DNA of 64,000 bases from Vibrio sp. Isolate32. Lineage in GTDB: Bacteria; Pseudomonadota; Gammaproteobacteria; Enterobacterales; Vibrionaceae. The stretch is from positions 124,728 to 188,727 of the forward strand of contig NZ_JAKEUQ010000002.1 of NCBI RefSeq assembly GCF_022397955.1, in the 5' to 3' direction. Made by a program: the position numbers and the translations under genes. Below, piece after piece: positions 8,779 to 17,441 of the stretch (positions are counted from its first letter, which is position 1; every line of letters begins with the position of its first letter). The notes under the pieces were generated by a model, which did no database searches, had not been told where the DNA came from, and worked only from the letters and a program-made list of their open reading frames with translations.

Positions 8779-9003
8779 CTAGTAGTTCGGTTGCTTGATT
8801 AAGTACTGGCGTTTAGCTGCGATCTCTGGTTGATAAACATCAGCCGTCCAGTCCTCTGGCGCAACTTCCTCCATCGAAACTGAAATCACGTCTTCACTGC
8901 ATTGAAGCGCGCTTTGAATAGAAGAAGAGATAACGTCGGATAAGTCCTTTCTCTCCTGCAGAGTCAATTCGACAGGAAAATGCTTAATAGATATGTGTGG
9001 CAT
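8779..9003 (-). CDS. 4-oxalocrotonate tautomerase-family protein
   Basis: Small tautomerase, 74 aa. Translation must start at 9003 (MPHISIKHFP), since the family needs Pro as residue 1 after Met removal as catalytic base. The strong AAGGAG 6 nt upstream agrees, and a more distant ATG at 9027 has neither. The later QERKDLSDVISSSIQSAL helix and the SMEEVAPEDW strand fit the 4-OT / PptA (YdcE) branch. It overlaps no neighbour and lies 13 bp after the FMN reductase, so it is co-transcribed. Inference: it could catalyse a keto-enol or imine-enamine shift on the cyclised glutamine product. I know of no such gene in the described Streptomyces cluster. Confidence 0.8.
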   Translation of the reverse strand: MPHISIKHFPVELTLQERKDLSDVISSSIQSALQCSEDVISVSMEEVAPEDWTADVYQPEIAAKRQYLIKQPNY

Positions 9004-9016
9004 GGGGCTCTCCTTG

Positions 9017-9613
9017 TTACATACCAAATGGGAATTGCTGCACGTCTTCTTGCAGTGTTGCGCGAACCGTACCGATTGCTTTCGCGTAAGCCTTTAGTGA
9101 CTTCATGGTGTATTTGGCTCGGCGATCGAATTGCTCATCACTGACAGCGTTATCAGATAAAAAAAGGCTCTCGCAATGACGGAAAATCAAATGATCCGGG
9201 ATAAAACAGGCATGATTGTTTTTACTACCAGTCATCCGTAACTCACTGATTGGATAAACACCATTAACGCTTGCAGACACACTAACAAGTAGTACAGGCT
9301 TATGGCCCAACTCTTGATTAGTGCAAAGTAGAAGAAAGTTCTTCAAAGCCGGTGTCACCATGCCATGCCATTCTGGCGTAACCAGTACGATGGCATCTGA
9401 TTGCTGCAACTCTTGAGCGATAGCTCTCCAATCGTTCCACTGTTCGCTGCCATTCCAAACGCCTTCATTCCAAAAAGGAAAATCTAGGACACTCAAATCC
9501 ATGATTTGTGTCTCTTGAAACTGTTCCAACCGGGCCAGACGCTGTAAATAGGTAGCTGCCTTTAAGCTGTATGAGTTGCTTCGGTGGCTTCCTGAAATAA
9601 TACTAAGTTTCAT
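9017..9613 (-). CDS. NADPH-dependent FMN reductase-family flavoprotein
   Basis: 198-aa flavodoxin-fold reductase. The phosphate loop GSHRSNSYS (residues 8-16) binds the FMN phosphate, and the conserved VLVTPEWHGMVTPALKNFL matches the family's TPEYNGS..G.LKN segment. The substrate could be FMN, a quinone or a small aromatic. It sits 12 bp after the exporter gene in the leftward operon of the cluster. The NRPS oxidase domain uses FMN, so this enzyme may feed or reverse that chemistry, for example by reducing indigoidine or its monomer. That role is inference. Confidence 0.82.
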   Translation of the reverse strand: MKLSIISGSHRSNSYSLKAATYLQRLARLEQFQETQIMDLSVLDFPFWNEGVWNGSEQWNDWRAIAQELQQSDAIVLVTPEWHGMVTPALKNFLLLCTNQELGHKPVLLVSVSASVNGVYPISELRMTGSKNNHACFIPDHLIFRHCESLFLSDNAVSDEQFDRRAKYTMKSLKAYAKAIGTVRATLQEDVQQFPFGM

Positions 9614-9624
9614 GGTTCAATCTC

Positions 9625-10533
9625 TTATCGGTGTAAAGATGTCACTGGCGCTTGAGTTAACGCGCTCGGTTGTTTTTCTGGTTTCGGACGAGCCATATAG
9701 ACAGAGACAATAATGGCAACCGAACCAACAATTTGTAGCTGAGTAAACGACTGACCAAGGAAGATATACCCCAGCAAACAGGCGGAGACTGAACTGAGAA
9801 AACCAAGAAACGACGTCGTGACCGGATTTAACTTTTCAATACCACGGAACCAAACAAAGTAACCAAAGACCCCACCGATCAGACTTAAATAGGCATAACC
9901 AGTAATATTTAGAGCCGTCAGTGTTTGAGGGAAATCCTCATACCAAAGGGCAATCGGCAACAGCATCAAACCACCCAGCGTCAATTGCCAGCCAGTAAAA
10001 CCAAGTAAAGACATGCCTTTTGGGCGTCCCCAATGTTTAGTCAGTAAAATGCCCAGCGCCATACTGCATGTACCGATTAAACCGATTAAAACTCCCCACC
10101 AATTCAATTCGACCGCGCTGTTCAGAACTAAGAGGCTAATACCAGCGACACCCACCACGGCAGAGGCGACATGAGTTACGCTGAGTTTGTTTTGAAAGAA
10201 AACCGCCCCCAATCCCATAACAATGAGCGGTTGAATCGACATAACCAGAGCTGCGAGTCCACCAGGCAAGTAGTACGCCGCGGCAAACAAGCAATAAAAG
10301 AACAACCCAATATTAAGCAGCCCAAGCACTGCTATTTTCCCCCACCAAATGCCACTTGGCCGGATCTTGCAAAACAACAATAGAACCAATCCCGCACCAA
10401 GTGCCCGAATAACAGAGGCTAATAAAGGCAGGTCTGCAGGCAGCAGCTCTGTTGTGACGATATACGTACTGCCCCATACAATGGGAGCCAGTGCTGTCAA
10501 AGCCACGTTCATCAAGGTTTGATATTTATTCAT
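9625..10533 (-). CDS. EamA/DMT-family exporter, candidate product efflux pump
   Basis: 302-aa inner-membrane protein of the drug/metabolite transporter superfamily, with two EamA repeats and about ten TM helices. The family signature APIVWGSTYIV is at residues 16-26, and the second repeat starts near WWGVLIGLIGTCSMALGILL. The start at 10533 overlaps the UPRT stop codon (ATGAATAA), giving translational coupling. A longer in-frame start would invade the UPRT gene by 83 bp. Its position inside the operon parallels MinT, the transporter of the minimycin cluster, and suggests export of the product. The transporter class of MinT is not certain to me. Confidence 0.85.
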   Translation of the reverse strand: MNKYQTLMNVALTALAPIVWGSTYIVTTELLPADLPLLASVIRALGAGLVLLLFCKIRPSGIWWGKIAVLGLLNIGLFFYCLFAAAYYLPGGLAALVMSIQPLIVMGLGAVFFQNKLSVTHVASAVVGVAGISLLVLNSAVELNWWGVLIGLIGTCSMALGILLTKHWGRPKGMSLLGFTGWQLTLGGLMLLPIALWYEDFPQTLTALNITGYAYLSLIGGVFGYFVWFRGIEKLNPVTTSFLGFLSSVSACLLGYIFLGQSFTQLQIVGSVAIIVSVYMARPKPEKQPSALTQAPVTSLHR

Positions 10534-11191
10534 AGCTTTGTACCGGGTATGTACCGAAATAGCGGTCTCCGAAATCTCCAATGCCAGGTCGCATGAAGGC
10601 TTCATCATTCATGGTCTCTTCGATAGATGCGGTGATCAGTTGAACGGAAGGATGTGTGGTCATTAACCGATCCAGCCCTGCGGGAGACGCCAGAAAATTC
10701 ACCACAATAATATTTTTGATAGAAACGCCCTGATCCAGCAGTACATCGATCGCTTTAAGCAACGATCCCCCCGTTGCAAGCATAGGTTCAAACAAGAACA
10801 CGGTTTTTTGTGCGATCTCTGAAGGAAAGTGAGAATAGAAATATTCTGGTAGTTTGGTGACTTTATCCCTTTGAATCAGGATCTTGCCGATAGGTTGTTC
10901 TGGAAACATCTGCTTAAACTCACGCTCCATACTTTCGCCAGCACGAATAACGGATACGCCACAGAGACCTTTTGATAGCACTTTTCCCTGATACACATCA
11001 CCAATCGGTGTAGTGACATGCTGCTCTGAATATTCCAGCAATTCTGATGCTTTAATCAGCAACTGACGAATCACCTGATCACTGAAATGCATGAATGTAC
11101 TTAAGTCAGCGTGCTTGTCGCGGATTTTAGTATGAAGATAGGCCAAATAGGAGGTGTGGGGCAAAACATGAACATTTCCTTGAAGACGCAT
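10526..11191 (-). CDS. Uracil phosphoribosyltransferase, MinD-like
   Basis: 221-aa UPRT that converts uracil and PRPP to UMP. The PRPP loop is FEPMLATGGS (canonical DPMLATGGS, here with Glu for Asp). The uracil-binding end reads GIGDFGDRYFGT, and GVSVIRAGESME matches the family's PILRAGL.M region. The start is the ATG at 11191, which has AAGGA 10 nt upstream and begins MRLQGNVHVL; a longer frame lacks both. This is a divergent paralogue rather than the housekeeping upp, which in vibrios sits elsewhere with uraA (family knowledge). In the minimycin cluster the UPRT MinD protects the producer by raising the UMP pool, and that role fits here. A MarR-type operator overlaps its promoter. Confidence 0.88.
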   Translation of the reverse strand: MRLQGNVHVLPHTSYLAYLHTKIRDKHADLSTFMHFSDQVIRQLLIKASELLEYSEQHVTTPIGDVYQGKVLSKGLCGVSVIRAGESMEREFKQMFPEQPIGKILIQRDKVTKLPEYFYSHFPSEIAQKTVFLFEPMLATGGSLLKAIDVLLDQGVSIKNIIVVNFLASPAGLDRLMTTHPSVQLITASIEETMNDEAFMRPGIGDFGDRYFGTYPVQSYE

Positions 11192-11241
11192 AATACTTTT
11201 CCTTTTAATGCTTGTTACTGACAAGATTGGTGGTAGAATAC

Positions 11242-11270
11242 CTATAACTTTTAAGTAAGTATCTTTGCAA
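11242..11270 (-). promoter_or_regulatory. Likely promoter of the leftward (UPRT) operon
   Basis: On the minus strand TTGCAA (11265-11270), a 17-bp spacer and TTATAG (11242-11247) lie upstream of the UPRT start. The -35 box falls inside operator copy 1 (11257-11280), so a bound repressor would block it. The boxes are only moderately close to consensus. Confidence 0.5.
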
Positions 11271-11280
11271 AAAGATATGT
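11257..11280. promoter_or_regulatory. MarR/PecS-type operator, copy 1
   Basis: AAGTATCT-N8-AGATATGT, the same dyad as the perfect copy at 11891 with two mismatches in the right arm. The central N8 ends in AAAA, as in all three copies. It lies between the divergent UPRT and MarR genes. Confidence 0.65.
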
Positions 11281-11311
11281 ACAGACGATACCGACCAAAA
11301 ATCTTTTTTTC

Positions 11312-11335
11312 AAGTATCTTTTCAAAAAAATATTT
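11312..11335. promoter_or_regulatory. MarR/PecS-type operator, copy 2
   Basis: AAGTATCT-N8-AAATATTT, with the left arm identical to the other two copies and the right arm degenerate. It ends 1 bp before the AAGGAG of the MarR gene, so binding would also affect that gene's own transcript (autoregulation). Confidence 0.55.
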
Positions 11336-11347
11336 TAAGGAGTGAAA

Positions 11348-11833
11348 ATGCATTACGATCATGTAGACCGGTTGTTGGTACAGTGGCAACATCAACGACC
11401 AGATCTAGACTGCTCACCGATGGGGGTCATTGGCCGCTTAAGTCGAATGAGTAGAATCGTTGATAAGAAACTAAATAAGACATTTAAAAATAACAACTTA
11501 AGTTCAGTGGAGTTCGATATACTAGCCACTTTGAGACGCTTTAACGAACCGATGACCCCAACAGAACTGTACCAGACACTAATGCTGTCCTCCGGCGCAA
11601 TGAGTACGCGTATTGAACAGTTAGTGAAACGGGAGTTGATTGAACGCATCGCAAGCCCAGAAGACAGAAGAAGCTGTAGTGTCGCACTAACTAAAGAAGG
11701 TAATACATTGATAAACAAAGTTATTTCTGAGCATGTTGTCAATGAAAAAGCCATCCTTGACCCACTTACTGATGAACAACGTGAGCAATTGGCCAGCCTA
11801 CTTAGAACCTGGATGTTGACCAACGAATCTTAA
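11348..11833 (+). CDS. MarR-family regulator, PecS-like
   Basis: 161-aa winged-helix dimer. The N-terminal W.H.RPDLDCSPMGVIGRLSRM stretch is typical of the PecS branch, which in Dickeya represses the indigoidine genes indABC. The wing region (PEDRRSCSVALTKEG, residues 95-110) holds the DR motif of MarR proteins. The start at 11348 is set by AAGGAG 5 nt upstream; a GTG two codons earlier overlaps that site. It is divergent from the UPRT operon and followed by a terminator and the NRPS promoter. Three copies of one dyad in those promoter regions make it the likely cluster repressor. The inducing ligand is unknown. Confidence 0.88.
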   Translation: MHYDHVDRLLVQWQHQRPDLDCSPMGVIGRLSRMSRIVDKKLNKTFKNNNLSSVEFDILATLRRFNEPMTPTELYQTLMLSSGAMSTRIEQLVKRELIERIASPEDRRSCSVALTKEGNTLINKVISEHVVNEKAILDPLTDEQREQLASLLRTWMLTNES

Positions 11834-11839
11834 TTTCTC

Positions 11840-11867
11840 AAGCCTGCAATCTTGCAGGTTTTTTTTA
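11840..11867 (+). terminator. Terminator between the MarR gene and the NRPS gene
   Basis: Stem CCTGCAA / TTGCAGG with a 2-nt loop as written, followed by eight T. It separates the regulator transcript from the NRPS promoter. Confidence 0.85.
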
Positions 11868-11890
11868 CTCCTACTCAATAGCTTGAAAAT

Positions 11891-11914
11891 AAGTATCTCT
11901 TTAAAAAGATACTT
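11891..11914. promoter_or_regulatory. MarR/PecS-type operator, perfect copy 3
   Basis: Perfect dyad AAGTATCT-N8-AGATACTT (8-bp arms). Its right end shares two bases with the -35 box TTGACA at 11913. A dimeric repressor here would exclude RNA polymerase from the NRPS promoter. Confidence 0.75.
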
Positions 11915-11940
11915 GACAGAATGCAAAGTGCTGATATCTT
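11913..11940 (+). promoter_or_regulatory. Promoter of the NRPS operon
   Basis: Consensus -35 TTGACA (11913-11918), 16-bp spacer, and a weaker -10 TATCTT (11935-11940), 42 bp before the NRPS start. Overlap with operator copy 3 suggests direct repression. Confidence 0.65.
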
Positions 11941-11982
11941 ACTTTTCGACATACTAATTGCATATAGGGAAATTAACTTGCT

Positions 11983-14900
11983 ATGAGTACTTCATTAGAT
12001 CAACTTGAGACTCTGTCGGCGCTAGATTCAGAGCTCCTCACCACCACCCATCAGCCATGCTTATTCACTATGCTTGACGTTCAAGTAGAGATGTATCCTG
12101 AGCATATTGCGGTTCAAGATGGTGATTCATCTATTGATTACGCGACATTTAAGGCATTGGTGGCACACAATGCACAGCTTATCAGTCAACATATCAAAGC
12201 CGATGAGCCATGTATTGGTCTTTACTGTGACCCCTCACTAGATATGATTACGGGCGCATGGAGTATTCTCGCATCCGAGCACGCGTACCTGCCTCTGGCA
12301 CCTGAATACCCAGAAGAGCGAATAAGGTATATGGTTGTCGACTCTGGTGTTCGAGTGATCCTCACTCAACCACATCTAAAATCCCAGTTAGAGTGTATTG
12401 TTCCGAGAAATGTCACTGTTTTGACACAAGCTGAGCTGCAGGGCTTAGACAAGAGTGACACTATACACACGCTTGAGCGCAGTGTTTCCGATGACCATCA
12501 GCTGGCATACATAATCTATACCTCAGGCAGTTCAGGTAAACCTAAGGGTGTGATGGTGACCTACGCCAATGTCTCTCATCAAATCGCCTTTATGAAAGAA
12601 CAATTTAATTTCAATCAGCATGATCGGATCCTTCAGAAGACGCCAGCCAGTTTTGATGCCGCTCAGTGGGAAATTCTCGCGCCAGCATTTGGTAGCCAAG
12701 TCGTGATCGGCCCGAAAGATTGCTACCGCGATCCGGATGCCATGATTGAGACTTTGCTAAATCATAATATTTCTATACTACAGTGTGTACCGACGCTCCT
12801 TCAGGCATTGGTGGATCACCCGCTATTTACTGATTGCCTTCGCTTGAACAAGGTATTTAGTGGTGGTGAAACATTAACTCGCAAGCTAGCAAGTGAATTC
12901 TTGCAATGTTTACCTCATGCTGAATTGACCAACTTATACGGGCCAACTGAATGTACGATTAACTCTTCTACATTTACTCTATCTCGCGATGCGTTGGCCA
13001 ATTACCCAGACGCCATTTCGATTGGTAAGCCTGTCGCGAACACCTTGTACCATGTATTGCGAGAAGATGGTGAGCCAGCACGAGTCGGTGAAATCGGTGA
13101 ATTGCATATTTCCGGCGTACAAGTTGCGAAAGGCTACTATCAACGCCCTGATATTACTGATGAAAAGTTCATTGCTAATCCAAGGCCCTATTTATCAGGT
13201 CATGAAGTGATGTATAAAACCGGAGATCTTGTGAAACAAGATGTTCATGGCTATACACACTTTGTCGGCAGAGCCGATAACCAAATCAAACTCCGTGGTT
13301 ACCGCGTTGAACTCGATGAAATACGCTTGGCGATAGAGAATCATCAATGGGTTAAAACGGCCGCTATGGTGGTGAACAATGATCCACGTACTGGTCACCA
13401 GAACTTAATCGCTTGCGTAGAGCTCGATGAAAGACAAGCAGCCCTGATGGATCAAGGCACTCATGACAGCCATCATCAATCAAAATCCAATAAGCTTCAG
13501 GTAAAAGCACAACTATCGAACTCCGGATGCCGCGATCTGAACCACTGTGACGCCATTGATGTTCTTCCATTACCGGGAAAAACCGCAACAGGCACTCAAC
13601 GAGCGAACGCCTTTGGCCGAAAAACGTACCGTTTTTTCGAAGGCGAAACTCCCATGTCAAAAGCAATACTGCTAAGTGTATTAAAACGCCAGCCTATGTC
13701 TGCACAACCTTCACGTGATGTTGAGACTCTTTCCTTATCTACATTTGGTCTCCTCATAAGAAACTTTGGCCAGTTCATCAGTGAGGAGCGTCTGCTTCCA
13801 AAATACGCCTATGCATCGCCAGGTGCCTTATACGCGACACAAATGTATTTTGAGATCCGTGGGCTGCTCGGGATTACACCAGGGATTTACTATTATCATC
13901 CTGCAGAACACTGCTTGATAAAAATCCACACCCTGCCAACATCACATGTTCCTACGCTGAATGTCCACTTCATCGGAAAATGGAATGCTATCGAGCCTGT
14001 ATATAAAAACAACCTGTTAGAAGTACTGGAGATGGAAACTGGTCATATGCTGGGTCTATTTGATGAATTACTGCCCGAACATGGCCTCTCGCTACTTCAA
14101 GACCGCTCAATTGAACGCGACAAGTTACCGACTTGGTATGATGGGGAAAGTGAAGACGTTTACCTCGGTAACTACCGATTTGAACCCTACCGAGTCACTC
14201 ATCAACCAACCAGTCCGCAATGCCTTGTACAAATACATGACGATAAAGTAGCGGGACTGCTACCTGGCCTTTATCAATATCAAGATGGTGACCTACATTG
14301 GTTAACTGACCAGATGTTACAAAAAAATGATGTCATTGCTATCAACCAGAAAGTCTTCGAACGCTCAAGTTTTGGTATCGGTCTTGTGTGTAATGACGAA
14401 AACATAGATGACCACTATATCAACCTAGGTCGTGCACTTCACCGCCTGCAAAGCAACACATCACGAATTGGGGTCATGTCTTCGGGATACAGCTCTAAAA
14501 CCAATAATGATCTTTCAGCCGCTATCAAAATGCGGACCATCCTAGCCGAGCATGGCCAACCGATGAAGTGTCTTTACTTTGGTGTCGGCGGACCGATTAG
14601 CGAAGCTCAGTATACGAGTGAAGGCATGAATGAAGATCGAGTCCATATGCAGGGGCCAACTGAAATACTCAAAGACGAACTGGCCTTATTATTGCCACAG
14701 TACATGATTCCGAACAAAGTTCTGCTGCTGAATAAATTGCCGCAAACAGCCAATGGAAAGATCGACTATATTGCTCTATCCCAGTTAGACGAACTCAAGC
14801 AGATTAATGCTAATCGACCACTCGAGCCACTCACTACAGAGACGGAACAGAAAATTGGTGAGATTTGGTGCCGTATAATGAAATGGGAGTCTGTTTCTGC

Positions 14901-15882
14901 CACAGACAACTTCTTTGAGTCTGGCGGAAACTCTCTAACAGCAGTGGCTCTCGTCAACCGTATAAATAGTCATTTTGGGATCAAAATGCCGCTGCAGGTT
15001 TTGTTCCATACACCAAGCGTCAGCGGTTTGGCTCATTGGATTGATAATAACTCAACAGCACAAGCCCCATATTCAAGATTAGTCCATCTAAACCAAAGCC
15101 TTCACAGTCCAGTATTCTGCTGGCCCGGTCTTGGTGGCTATCCGCTTAATCTTAAGCACCTTGCCAATGAGTTGTTCACCAAGCGAGCCTTCTATGGCGT
15201 TCAGGCTAAAGGAATTAATGCCGATGAAACACCACTCGCGTCGATCAGTGACATGGCTAAAGCAGACATCCAACAAATGAAAAAGGTCCAACCTGAAGGT
15301 CCCTATACACTTTGGGGATACTCCTTTGGTGCGCGAGTAGCGTTCGAAGCCGCTGCACAATTGGAAAGCATGGGCGAAACTGTTGAAGCACTCTACCTGC
15401 TAGCCCCCGGTGCTCCGATCATACAGATGGAAAGAGAGCAAAAATTTGAGCATAACGCCAGCTTCAAAAATCCAGTATTTCTGGCCATTTTGTTCTCTGT
15501 GTTTGCTCACAAAGTGGACGGTCGCCTGATGGAGCGCTGTCTGGAACTGTGTCACTCAGAGCAAGACTTTGTCGCATTCATCTGTGAACGATTCCCTATG
15601 TTGGATCCCGATTTAGTCAAACGCATTATTCGTATCGTCACCATGACGTATGGCTTTAGCTATCAGTTCGAGGAGTTAAAAAATCGCTGCTTAAATGCAC
15701 CAGTTACCATTGTTAAGGCACAAGATGATCATTATTCATTCCTTGAAAAAGCAACAACCTTTAGCAGAGAACGTCCAACCTATGTTGAGCTAGATGCCGA
15801 CCACTATCAGGTCCTAAAACCCCTCGGAGTGCAGGAGCTCAAACAAAAACTGTGGGCCAACAACCAAGAACAACAAAAGTAG
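11983..15882 (+). CDS. Indigoidine-synthetase-type NRPS (A-Ox-A'-T-TE)
   Basis: 1299-aa single-module synthetase that should activate L-glutamine, cyclise it and oxidise it to the aminopyridone precursor of indigoidine. Domains in order: adenylation, with core A3 [16 protein letters not shown] at 177-192, A5 NLYGPTEC at 317, YKTGDL, and A8 [16 protein letters not shown] at 429. An inserted McbC/nitroreductase-like FMN oxidase domain spans about 550-875 ([21 protein letters not shown] from 607). The A10 Lys926 in NGKIDY follows, then a carrier domain with Ser984 in FFESGGNSL, and a thioesterase with Ser1114 in GYSFG and probable His1274. Reading the specificity code by eye gives D-A-W-Q-F-G-L-I-N-K, which agrees with my memory of glutamine codes in IndC enzymes. 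There is no condensation domain, as in IndC/BpsA. The ATG has only a distant AGGG. psuG-like gene 1 bp downstream. Confidence 0.93.
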   Translation: MSTSLDQLETLSALDSELLTTTHQPCLFTMLDVQVEMYPEHIAVQDGDSSIDYATFKALVAHNAQLISQHIKADEPCIGLYCDPSLDMITGAWSILASEHAYLPLAPEYPEERIRYMVVDSGVRVILTQPHLKSQLECIVPRNVTVLTQAELQGLDKSDTIHTLERSVSDDHQLAYIIYTSGSSGKPKGVMVTYANVSHQIAFMKEQFNFNQHDRILQKTPASFDAAQWEILAPAFGSQVVIGPKDCYRDPDAMIETLLNHNISILQCVPTLLQALVDHPLFTDCLRLNKVFSGGETLTRKLASEFLQCLPHAELTNLYGPTECTINSSTFTLSRDALANYPDAISIGKPVANTLYHVLREDGEPARVGEIGELHISGVQVAKGYYQRPDITDEKFIANPRPYLSGHEVMYKTGDLVKQDVHGYTHFVGRADNQIKLRGYRVELDEIRLAIENHQWVKTAAMVVNNDPRTGHQNLIACVELDERQAALMDQGTHDSHHQSKSNKLQVKAQLSNSGCRDLNHCDAIDVLPLPGKTATGTQRANAFGRKTYRFFEGETPMSKAILLSVLKRQPMSAQPSRDVETLSLSTFGLLIRNFGQFISEERLLPKYAYASPGALYATQMYFEIRGLLGITPGIYYYHPAEHCLIKIHTLPTSHVPTLNVHFIGKWNAIEPVYKNNLLEVLEMETGHMLGLFDELLPEHGLSLLQDRSIERDKLPTWYDGESEDVYLGNYRFEPYRVTHQPTSPQCLVQIHDDKVAGLLPGLYQYQDGDLHWLTDQMLQKNDVIAINQKVFERSSFGIGLVCNDENIDDHYINLGRALHRLQSNTSRIGVMSSGYSSKTNNDLSAAIKMRTILAEHGQPMKCLYFGVGGPISEAQYTSEGMNEDRVHMQGPTEILKDELALLLPQYMIPNKVLLLNKLPQTANGKIDYIALSQLDELKQINANRPLEPLTTETEQKIGEIWCRIMKWESVSATDNFFESGGNSLTAVALVNRINSHFGIKMPLQVLFHTPSVSGLAHWIDNNSTAQAPYSRLVHLNQSLHSPVFCWPGLGGYPLNLKHLANELFTKRAFYGVQAKGINADETPLASISDMAKADIQQMKKVQPEGPYTLWGYSFGARVAFEAAAQLESMGETVEALYLLAPGAPIIQMEREQKFEHNASFKNPVFLAILFSVFAHKVDGRLMERCLELCHSEQDFVAFICERFPMLDPDLVKRIIRIVTMTYGFSYQFEELKNRCLNAPVTIVKAQDDHYSFLEKATTFSRERPTYVELDADHYQVLKPLGVQELKQKLWANNQEQQK

Positions 15883-15883
15883 G

Positions 15884-16813
15884 ATGAAGGAAATGATTAC
15901 ACTTGAATTTCACCCAGAAGTAAAAGCTGCACTTAAAACAGGTCAACCCGTCGTAGCACTGGAATCTAATGTGATTACTCATGGGTTAGACTATCCTGAC
16001 AACGTTAACACGGCCCTCAAAGTAGAAGAAGCCGTGCGTGAATCTGGTGCCATACCCGCAACAATCGGCATCGACAATGGCGTGGTGTTAGTAGGTATGA
16101 ATCGCGAACATATCGAGCGCTTTGCATCAACCCCAAATATTCCGAAAGTCTCGAGCAGAGACCTACCTTTTATTTTGGCTTCAGGAAAAATGGGGGCAAC
16201 AACCGTCGCGTCCTCCCTTGTTATAGCAGAACTCGCCGGCATCTTGTTTTTCAGTTCTGCAGGAATAGGAGGTGTTCACCGCGGAGCTGAAACCTCGATG
16301 GATATATCTTCGGATTTGATTCAGTTTACGCGCTCCAAAGTGGCTATCGTCTGTGCCGGGGCAAAAAATATTCTCGATATCGGTCTGACTCTGGAATATT
16401 TAGAAACCCAATGCGTACCAGTAGTGTCATACCGATCTGACGATTTTCCAGCGTTTTACTGTCAGAGCAGTGGACACAAAAGCCCAGTGAGAATGGATCA
16501 TGCAGATGAGATAGCCAGAGCCATTGAAATCAACCGATCTCTACCTGGATCAGGTGGCTTAGTGATTACAACGCCAACCCGAGATGAAGATGCTATCGAT
16601 AGTCAGGATATCCAGCTGTTGGTTCAAGACGCTGTAGCGAGAGCAAAACGAGAGGGAGTAACAGGAAATTCGGTGACCAAGTTCATTATGAAAGCGATCG
16701 AAAAAGCCACTGAGGGGCGTTCTGCTGAAGCAAATCAAGCAGTGCTGATTAATACGGCCCGGGTAGCAGGAGAACTCGCAGTAGCACACCACCGTCATTA
16801 TTCACAGAAATAA
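15884..16813 (+). CDS. Pseudouridine-5'-phosphate glycosidase homologue (IndA / MinB-type C-glycosynthase)
   Basis: 309-aa PsuG-family enzyme. These make or break the C-C bond between a base and C1 of ribose 5-phosphate. Family marks are [10 protein letters not shown] (catalytic Glu about 27), [22 protein letters not shown], and [19 protein letters not shown] with the Schiff-base Lys near 161. It starts 1 bp after the NRPS stop; an alternative ATG three codons in (15893) is possible. No pseudouridine kinase (PsuK) is nearby, so a catabolic role is unlikely. Homologues accompany the NRPS in indigoidine clusters (IndA) and act as C-glycosynthase in minimycin biosynthesis (MinB). The substrate here is inference: the NRPS-derived pyridone or a fragment of it. 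Confidence 0.88.
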   Translation: MKEMITLEFHPEVKAALKTGQPVVALESNVITHGLDYPDNVNTALKVEEAVRESGAIPATIGIDNGVVLVGMNREHIERFASTPNIPKVSSRDLPFILASGKMGATTVASSLVIAELAGILFFSSAGIGGVHRGAETSMDISSDLIQFTRSKVAIVCAGAKNILDIGLTLEYLETQCVPVVSYRSDDFPAFYCQSSGHKSPVRMDHADEIARAIEINRSLPGSGGLVITTPTRDEDAIDSQDIQLLVQDAVARAKREGVTGNSVTKFIMKAIEKATEGRSAEANQAVLINTARVAGELAVAHHRHYSQK

Positions 16814-16843
16814 CCCTGCTCAGATTCCCTTCTGACGCCATTC

Positions 16844-16891
16844 GGCCTGAAGTCACTTATCAATGAAAGATTGCTATATGACCTTCAGGCC
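16844..16891. repeat. Inverted repeat before the second MarR gene
   Basis: Arms GGCCTGAAG (16844-16852) and CTTCAGGCC (16883-16891) separated by 30 nt. No T run follows, so it is more likely an operator or RNA hairpin than a terminator. It does not match the AAGTATCT dyad of the other regulator. Confidence 0.5.
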
Positions 16892-16929
16892 ACAGAAACA
16901 TCAAAACACATCGACAAGGAAAATGTGCT

Positions 16930-17394
16930 GTGATAACGAAAGAACCTGCCCGTACTGGAGACAATTACGCGGTGCGCCTTTATCATCAGTTTAGGAAACT
17001 TACTAACTACATCAACGATCTACAACGGACAGAGCTCAAACATCATCAAATCTCCCTTAACGAGTTTACGATTCTTGACGTTTTACAACAGCATAGCACC
17101 AAGGGGGATCTCACACCCTCTGAGCTTGCTTACTACACAGGAGTCACTACCGGGACGATTACGGGACGATTGGACTCGCTAGAGCGCAAAGAACTCACTT
17201 TACGTTACTCTGATCCGGTTGACCGTCGAAGCATCAGAGTTCAGTTAACCGAGAAAGGTCAGGAGCGAACACTTCAATATCGCGAGGGCTTGAATCAGAT
17301 TTGTAAACGTACTTTCCGCTCCCTCAGCCAAGCAGAACTCAAGAGTACTCTATCTAAAATATCACTTAGCTCTAGTGACAAGGCCTCTTCTTGA
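16930..17394 (+). CDS. MarR-family regulator (second of the cluster)
   Basis: 154-aa winged-helix protein. The recognition region reads LTPSELAYYTGVTTGTITGRLDSLERKEL (about 57-85), followed by the wing DPVDRRSIRVQLTEKGQE with the MarR DR motif. The start is a GTG at 16930 with AAGGA about 10 nt upstream; no in-frame ATG precedes it. It shares strand with the NRPS and PsuG genes but lies 116 bp after them, behind an inverted repeat. It is clearly different from the PecS-like regulator at 11348. It may sense another intermediate, or control the PPTase gene downstream. Confidence 0.85.
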   Translation: MITKEPARTGDNYAVRLYHQFRKLTNYINDLQRTELKHHQISLNEFTILDVLQQHSTKGDLTPSELAYYTGVTTGTITGRLDSLERKELTLRYSDPVDRRSIRVQLTEKGQERTLQYREGLNQICKRTFRSLSQAELKSTLSKISLSSSDKASS

Positions 17395-17441
17395 CCAAGA
17401 TTAACGCGAAATTAAACAACTTTTTTTCCAATATCAAAAAC

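Noticed and set aside
10608..11395. N-terminally longer forms of the exporter and UPRT
   Set aside because: The extra segments overlap the upstream gene or operators, lack ribosome sites, and do not fit the family N-termini. Starts at 10533 and 11191 are preferred.
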